A DNA stretch of 64,000 nucleotides from Gammaproteobacteria bacterium (lineage in GTDB: Bacteria; Pseudomonadota; Gammaproteobacteria; Pseudomonadales; UBA5518). The stretch covers positions 620,001 through 684,000 of the forward strand of contig JADIYI010000008.1 of assembly GCA_016705365.1 (NCBI GenBank), in the 5' to 3' direction. Numbering within the stretch: position 1 is the stretch's first letter; the number at the start of each line of letters is the position of its first letter. Below, piece by piece: positions 60,031-64,000 of this stretch. Both the position numbers and the translations under genes were made by a program. The notes below the pieces were generated by a model. The model saw nothing but the letters and a program-made list of their open reading frames with translations, was not told the origin of the DNA and did no database searches.

Positions 60031-63000
60031 TTCTCTCCGACCTTTCGGTACGCCGGCCGGTGCTGGCCGTGGTGATCAGCCTGCTGCTGATCGCCTTCGG
60101 CGCGGTGGCGTTCGATCTGCTGCCGCTGAGAGAATATCCGGATATCGACCCGCCGGTGGTCTCGATCGAAACCGCCTATCGCGGCGCTTCCGCGGCAGTG
60201 GTCGAAACGCGGATAACGCAGCAGATAGAGGATCGGATATCCGGCATCGCGGGTGTCGAGTCGATTGCTTCCTCGAGCATGGACGGCGTATCGGAGATAA
60301 CCATCGAATTCTCGCTCGAACGCGACATCGATGCGGCTGCAAACGATGTGCGTGACCGCGTGGGCGGCGTGCTCGACCAGTTGCCGCGCGAAGCGGACGC
60401 GCCGGACATCCGCAAGCAGGATTCATCAGGTCGCGTGATCCTGTGGATGAGCCTCGTCAGCGACCGTCTCGATCGTCTCGAACTGACGGATTATGCCAAC
60501 CGCTACATTGCCGACCGCTTTGCGGTGATCGATGGTGTGGCGCAGGTCTACGTGAGCGGTGGTCTCGATTACGCGATGCGCATCTGGCTGGATCGCAACG
60601 CACTCGCGGCTCGGTCGCTGACGGTGGCGGACGTCGAGGCGGCCCTGGAGCGCGAGAACGTCGAGCTTCCGGCCGGCAGCATACGCTCGACCCAGCGCGA
60701 TTTCGTGGTGCGCATGGAGCGCGGTTACCGCAGCGTCGGGGATTTCCGGGCGCTGGTGCTCGGCAAGGGCAGCGACGGGTACCTGGTGCGTCTCGGCGAC
60801 GTGGCCGAGGTGGAACTCGGCGCCGCGGAGAATCGCAAGCAGTTTCGCGCCAACGGCGTGCCGATGGTCGGTATCGGCATCATCAAGCAGAGCACCGCCA
60901 ACACGCTCGCGGTGGCGCGGGCGGTCAAACGCGAGCGCGACCGCGCCAACCTGTCGCTGCCCGATGGCATGCAGTTGCTGCAGAGCTGGGATTCCTCGGT
61001 ATACATCGAGAGCGCGATCGATGAGGTCTACAAGACGCTGGCGATCGCGGCCCTGCTGGTGGTCGCCGTTATCTGGCTGTTCCTCGGCGATATGCGGGCG
61101 ATGCTGGTGCCGGCCGCAACGCTGCCGGTATCGCTCGTCGCTACCTGCATCGTGCTGTATTTTTTCGGCTACAGCATCAACCTGCTCACGTTGCTGGCGC
61201 TCGTGCTGGCCATCGGGCTGGTGGTCGATGACGCGATAGTCGTGCTGGAAAACGTTCATCGTCGTATCCGGGGCGGGGAGTCGCCGCTGGTGGCGGCATT
61301 CCGCGGCACGCGCCAGGTTGGCTTTGCCGTGGTTGCGACCACGCTGGTGCTGGTGGCGGTGTTCGTGCCCATCACTTTTCTGCAGGACGATATCGGGCGC
61401 CTTTTCGGTGAATTCGCGATCGCGATGACCGCGGCGGTACTGTTCTCCATGCTGGTTGCGCTGACCCTGTCACCGGCGATGTGTTCGAGCCTGTTGCGGC
61501 CGGGACAGACCCCGCATGGCTTCGGTGTGCTGTTCACGCGTGCCCAGCTGGGCTATCGCGCCCGGCTCGCTTCGGTTCTGCATCACCCGTGGATCGCGCT
61601 GGTGCTGATCGCCGTGGTGCTTGCCGGAACCGGATTGCTTTACCGGGTGCTGCCGAGCGAGTTTGCACCGCGCGAGGATCGCGGTTCGTTCTTCATGTTC
61701 ATCAAGGCCCCGGAGGGGTCGTCCTACGAGTACACCAGGAAGCACGTGGACGAGATCGAGAGTCGCCTGATGCCCATGGTGGCCGACGGCGAGATCGAGC
61801 GCATGCTGATGCGTGTCCCCGGCGGGTTCTCGCGCACCGAGAGCTACAACGAGGCGATCGGCATTTTCAACCTGCCGCACTGGAATACGGGACGACGCCC
61901 GGGCATGGATATCCTTGCGGACGTCAATCGTCGCATTGCGGATGTCCCGGGCGTGCAGGCATTTCCGACCATGCCCCAGGGGCTTGGCGGACGCTTCGAA
62001 AAACCGCTGCAATTCGTCATCGGTGGCGGCACTTACGAGGAGCTCGCCGCATGGCGCGATATCCTGCTCGAGCGCATGGCGCGCAATCCGGGCCTGAGCG
62101 CTGTGGATCACGATTACAAGGAAACCAAGCCGCAACTGCGCGTGGCGATCGATCGCGCCCGCGCAGGAGATCTCGGGGTCAGTGTCGAGAACGTGGGGCG
62201 CACGCTCGAGACCCTGCTCGGCTCGCGGCGGGTGACCAAGCTGCTGCTGAACGGCGAGGAATACGACGTGATCCTCGAGGGGCTCGACGCAACCAAGCGC
62301 ACCGCCGCGAACCTGGCGAACATATACGTGCGCTCGCAGAGCAGCGGCGCGCTGATTCCGCTCGCCAGCCTGGTGAGCATCGAGGAGTTTGCCGATGCCG
62401 GGGTGCTCAACCGCTACAATCGCACGCGCGCAATCACGATCGAGGCCAACCTGGAGGAGGGCTATGCGCTCGGTGAGGCCATCGACTTCATGGAGCGCAG
62501 CGCGCGCGAATCGCTGCCGGCGCGGGTAGTAACCGACCTGAAGGGAGAATCGCGCGATCTGCGTGACTCGGGCCGCTCGATCTACCTGATATTCCTGCTT
62601 TCGTTGCTGATCGTGTACCTGGTGCTGGCGGCGCAGTTCGAGAGTTTCCTGCACCCGCTGGTCATCATGCTGACGGTGCCGCTGGCAGTCGCGGGAGCGC
62701 TGCTGGGGTTGTGGCTGACCGGCCAGACACTGAATATCTACAGCCAGATCGGCATCATCATGCTGGTAGGCCTGGCGGCGAAAAACGGCATCCTGATCGT
62801 CGAGTTCGCCAACCAGCTACGGGGCGAGGGAATGGCGCGCGAAGAGGCGCTGCTCGAGGCTGCGAGCCTGCGTCTGCGTCCGATCGTGATGACGGCCATC
62901 ACCACCATCATGGGAGCGATGCCGCTCGTGCTGGCCTATGGTGCGGGCGCCGAGGCGCGCTACGTGATCGGCGTGGTGGTGGTTGCCGGAGTTCTCGTCT

Positions 63001-63137
63001 CCACGGTGCTGAGCCTGCTGGTGGTACCGCTGACCTATCATTTGCTCACCGCACGGGCCGGGCTTCCCGGTGCGACCGGCCAGCGGCTGGAGCGCGAGTT
63101 GGGCATCGGGCAGGCTGGCAGCTTGCCGGAAAAGTGA
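60027..63137 (+). CDS. RND multidrug efflux pump, inner-membrane subunit
   Basis: 1036 residues, the AcrB/MexF-type length, with 12 membrane helices and two large periplasmic loops. The proton-relay Asp pair of helix 4 is in GLVVDDAIVVLENVHR; opening ILSDLSVRRPVLAVVISLLL and late GLAAKNGILIVEFANQLR are typical of the HAE-1 family. With the adaptor it forms an export system for hydrophobic compounds; substrate unknown. Confidence 0.96.
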   Translation: MILSDLSVRRPVLAVVISLLLIAFGAVAFDLLPLREYPDIDPPVVSIETAYRGASAAVVETRITQQIEDRISGIAGVESIASSSMDGVSEITIEFSLERDIDAAANDVRDRVGGVLDQLPREADAPDIRKQDSSGRVILWMSLVSDRLDRLELTDYANRYIADRFAVIDGVAQVYVSGGLDYAMRIWLDRNALAARSLTVADVEAALERENVELPAGSIRSTQRDFVVRMERGYRSVGDFRALVLGKGSDGYLVRLGDVAEVELGAAENRKQFRANGVPMVGIGIIKQSTANTLAVARAVKRERDRANLSLPDGMQLLQSWDSSVYIESAIDEVYKTLAIAALLVVAVIWLFLGDMRAMLVPAATLPVSLVATCIVLYFFGYSINLLTLLALVLAIGLVVDDAIVVLENVHRRIRGGESPLVAAFRGTRQVGFAVVATTLVLVAVFVPITFLQDDIGRLFGEFAIAMTAAVLFSMLVALTLSPAMCSSLLRPGQTPHGFGVLFTRAQLGYRARLASVLHHPWIALVLIAVVLAGTGLLYRVLPSEFAPREDRGSFFMFIKAPEGSSYEYTRKHVDEIESRLMPMVADGEIERMLMRVPGGFSRTESYNEAIGIFNLPHWNTGRRPGMDILADVNRRIADVPGVQAFPTMPQGLGGRFEKPLQFVIGGGTYEELAAWRDILLERMARNPGLSAVDHDYKETKPQLRVAIDRARAGDLGVSVENVGRTLETLLGSRRVTKLLLNGEEYDVILEGLDATKRTAANLANIYVRSQSSGALIPLASLVSIEEFADAGVLNRYNRTRAITIEANLEEGYALGEAIDFMERSARESLPARVVTDLKGESRDLRDSGRSIYLIFLLSLLIVYLVLAAQFESFLHPLVIMLTVPLAVAGALLGLWLTGQTLNIYSQIGIIMLVGLAAKNGILIVEFANQLRGEGMAREEALLEAASLRLRPIVMTAITTIMGAMPLVLAYGAGAEARYVIGVVVVAGVLVSTVLSLLVVPLTYHLLTARAGLPGATGQRLERELGIGQAGSLPEK

Positions 63138-63234
63138 CGAAGTTCATGCTCGGGAAATCACATGGCGGGCGCGATCGCCTACAATTGCGGCCCCGGCCGT
63201 CATTGCCAAGCTGAAAGCGCAGGATCCTGTTTGC

Positions 63235-63564
63235 ATGAATGCCGTTCAGATAACGACGATCGAAGCGAGTCACGGCGATTTGCGCCTTCACCGCCGTGTC
63301 GACGTCAAGTTGCAGGTGGTGGTGCGGCTGGACCGGGTGACAGCGTGTGTCACGAGTACCAGGAATATCTCCGAGGGTGGGATGTTGCTGAGGGGTTTCG
63401 AGGGGCCGCCGCTGTATCGGGGGCGCCTTGTCGGAATCGATTTGCACGGTGTGCTGAGCGACGAGGCTGATGCGGACACCCAGCGCTGCCTCATGCGGGT
63501 GGCACGTCACGAAGGCGATATCGTGGCATTGCGTTTCGCCGGCACCGGAGAAGCCGCACCCTGA
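63235..63564 (+). CDS. PilZ-domain protein
   Basis: 109 residues, a single PilZ-like domain: HRRVDVKLQVVV (second Arg of the RxxxR motif replaced by Lys) and the NISEGGMLL motif matching D/NxSxxG. It may bind c-di-GMP weakly or through a partner. The ribosome site before ATG 63235 is weak. Only 97 bases after the efflux pump. Confidence 0.8.
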   Translation: MNAVQITTIEASHGDLRLHRRVDVKLQVVVRLDRVTACVTSTRNISEGGMLLRGFEGPPLYRGRLVGIDLHGVLSDEADADTQRCLMRVARHEGDIVALRFAGTGEAAP

Positions 63565-63698
63565 CACGCCGCGGTTGGTGATCCACTCGAACATCCGACC
63601 CTGTACTGCGTCACACTTCGGGAGCGGCGCGAGCAGAGCCGCCCCGGACCTTTCTATACTCCACCTTGATCCAATGACGGGTATCCGTGTGGAGCGAG

Positions 63699-64000
63699 AT
63701 GAATACCCTGGTTGCGAACGGTGCCTGTTGCACGGCGCAAACGTCACCCGCCTGCGTTGATGGCGAAGCGCTGGTAGCCGCGCTGCGCGAATCGACGGTG
63801 TGCTGGCTCGACGCGCGCATCGGCATCATGCTCGAACAACTCGACGACGCGCTGCTGGAGATGGCAGTGAATGCCGCGAGCAGCGCCGAACAGAATGGCT
63901 ACTTCGAGGCAATGAACAAGTTGCGCGGCGCGGGCGGAGATTTCCGTGCCTGCTGCGTGAACCGGTTCCGGCAGCGCTCCACGGCAGCATTCGACAGTGG
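63699..64000 (+). CDS. DUF1631 family protein, 3' end beyond the window
   Basis: The first 100 codons of a gene that runs off the right edge; no stop is seen. ATG 63699 follows GGAGCGAG. Visible pieces: ARIGIMLEQLDDALLEMAVN, SAEQNGYFEAMNKLRG and CCVNRFRQRSTAAFDS, which resemble the N-terminus of the long DUF1631 proteins of Pseudomonas (function unknown, some annotated as thymidine phosphorylase without good reason). Confidence 0.8.
   Translation, partial: MNTLVANGACCTAQTSPACVDGEALVAALRESTVCWLDARIGIMLEQLDDALLEMAVNAASSAEQNGYFEAMNKLRGAGGDFRACCVNRFRQRSTAAFDS

Overview
The window is 64 kb of a dense, GC-rich bacterial chromosome (about 62-65% G+C by eye). I see no rRNA, no insertion sequence, no CRISPR array and no recognisable prophage. 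Gene content and order point to a gammaproteobacterium related to Pseudomonas. Blocks such as argH / algZ-algR-hemC-hemD-hemX-hemY, lptM-lysA-dapF-DUF484-xerC-HAD, ubiK-comM beside glnK-amtB, sutA, rsd-dsbB and rho-ubiD are all found around one part of the Pseudomonas aeruginosa chromosome. Here they are rearranged and interleaved with lipid-catabolism genes. This fits a marine or environmental gammaproteobacterium, for example a Halieaceae/Cellvibrionales-like lineage; that placement is inference.

Layout. 1-5.1 kb: a beta-oxidation-type operon (acyl-CoA dehydrogenase, MaoC hydratase, SDR, thiolase, MFS transporter). 5.1-9.3 kb: a CsgG-like protein with an SH3-like tail, a cysteine-rich secreted protein, a GST, an unknown protein and a second acyl-CoA dehydrogenase. 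9.3-14.5 kb: an ECF sigma factor / putative anti-sigma / Spy-CnrX-like sensor set, divergent from a heterodimeric ABC exporter (MdlAB-like). 14.5-20.3 kb: a PBP7-type endopeptidase, a molybdopterin oxidoreductase with a small possibly frameshifted partner, an SDR and an amidohydrolase. 20.3-21.1 kb: tRNA-Arg(CCG) followed by an unusual array of partial copies of its 5' end and GC-rich repeats. 21.1-26.3 kb: cytochrome c5, a REC-GGDEF-EAL protein, DUF4197, ComM and UbiK. 26.3-29.5 kb: a nitrogen cluster (TorF-like porin, glnK, amtB, second glnK) preceded by a sigma-54 promoter and two NtrC-like sites. 29.6-38.9 kb: sutA, HAD phosphatase, xerC, DUF484, dapF, lysA, lptM, class I adenylate cyclase, argH. 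39-45 kb: algZ, algR, hemC, hemD, hemX and a frameshifted hemY. 45-50.6 kb: ubiD, rho, an unusual HAD + HerA-like ATPase fusion, rnk, trxA. 50.7-57.1 kb: DUF2390, an FKBP lipoprotein, a WD40 lipoprotein, rsd, dsbB, a FliL-like protein, acpH, gshA. 57.2-64 kb: Dyp peroxidase, SDR, an RND efflux pair, a PilZ protein and the start of a DUF1631 gene.

How the parts work together. Most genes are housekeeping: haem synthesis, lysine and arginine synthesis, ubiquinone synthesis, glutathione and thioredoxin redox, transcription termination. The clearest regulatory reading is the nitrogen cluster: tandem NtrC-like sites lie about 120-140 bp upstream of the expected start of a -24/-12 promoter, and the porin gene leads directly into glnK and amtB. 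The best candidates for something new are the tRNA-Arg 5'-end repeat array, the HAD-ATPase fusion lying between trxA and rho, and the porin coupled to ammonium transport. Two probable single-base frameshifts (hemY and the small gene after the molybdopterin oxidoreductase) should be checked against reads before they are interpreted.
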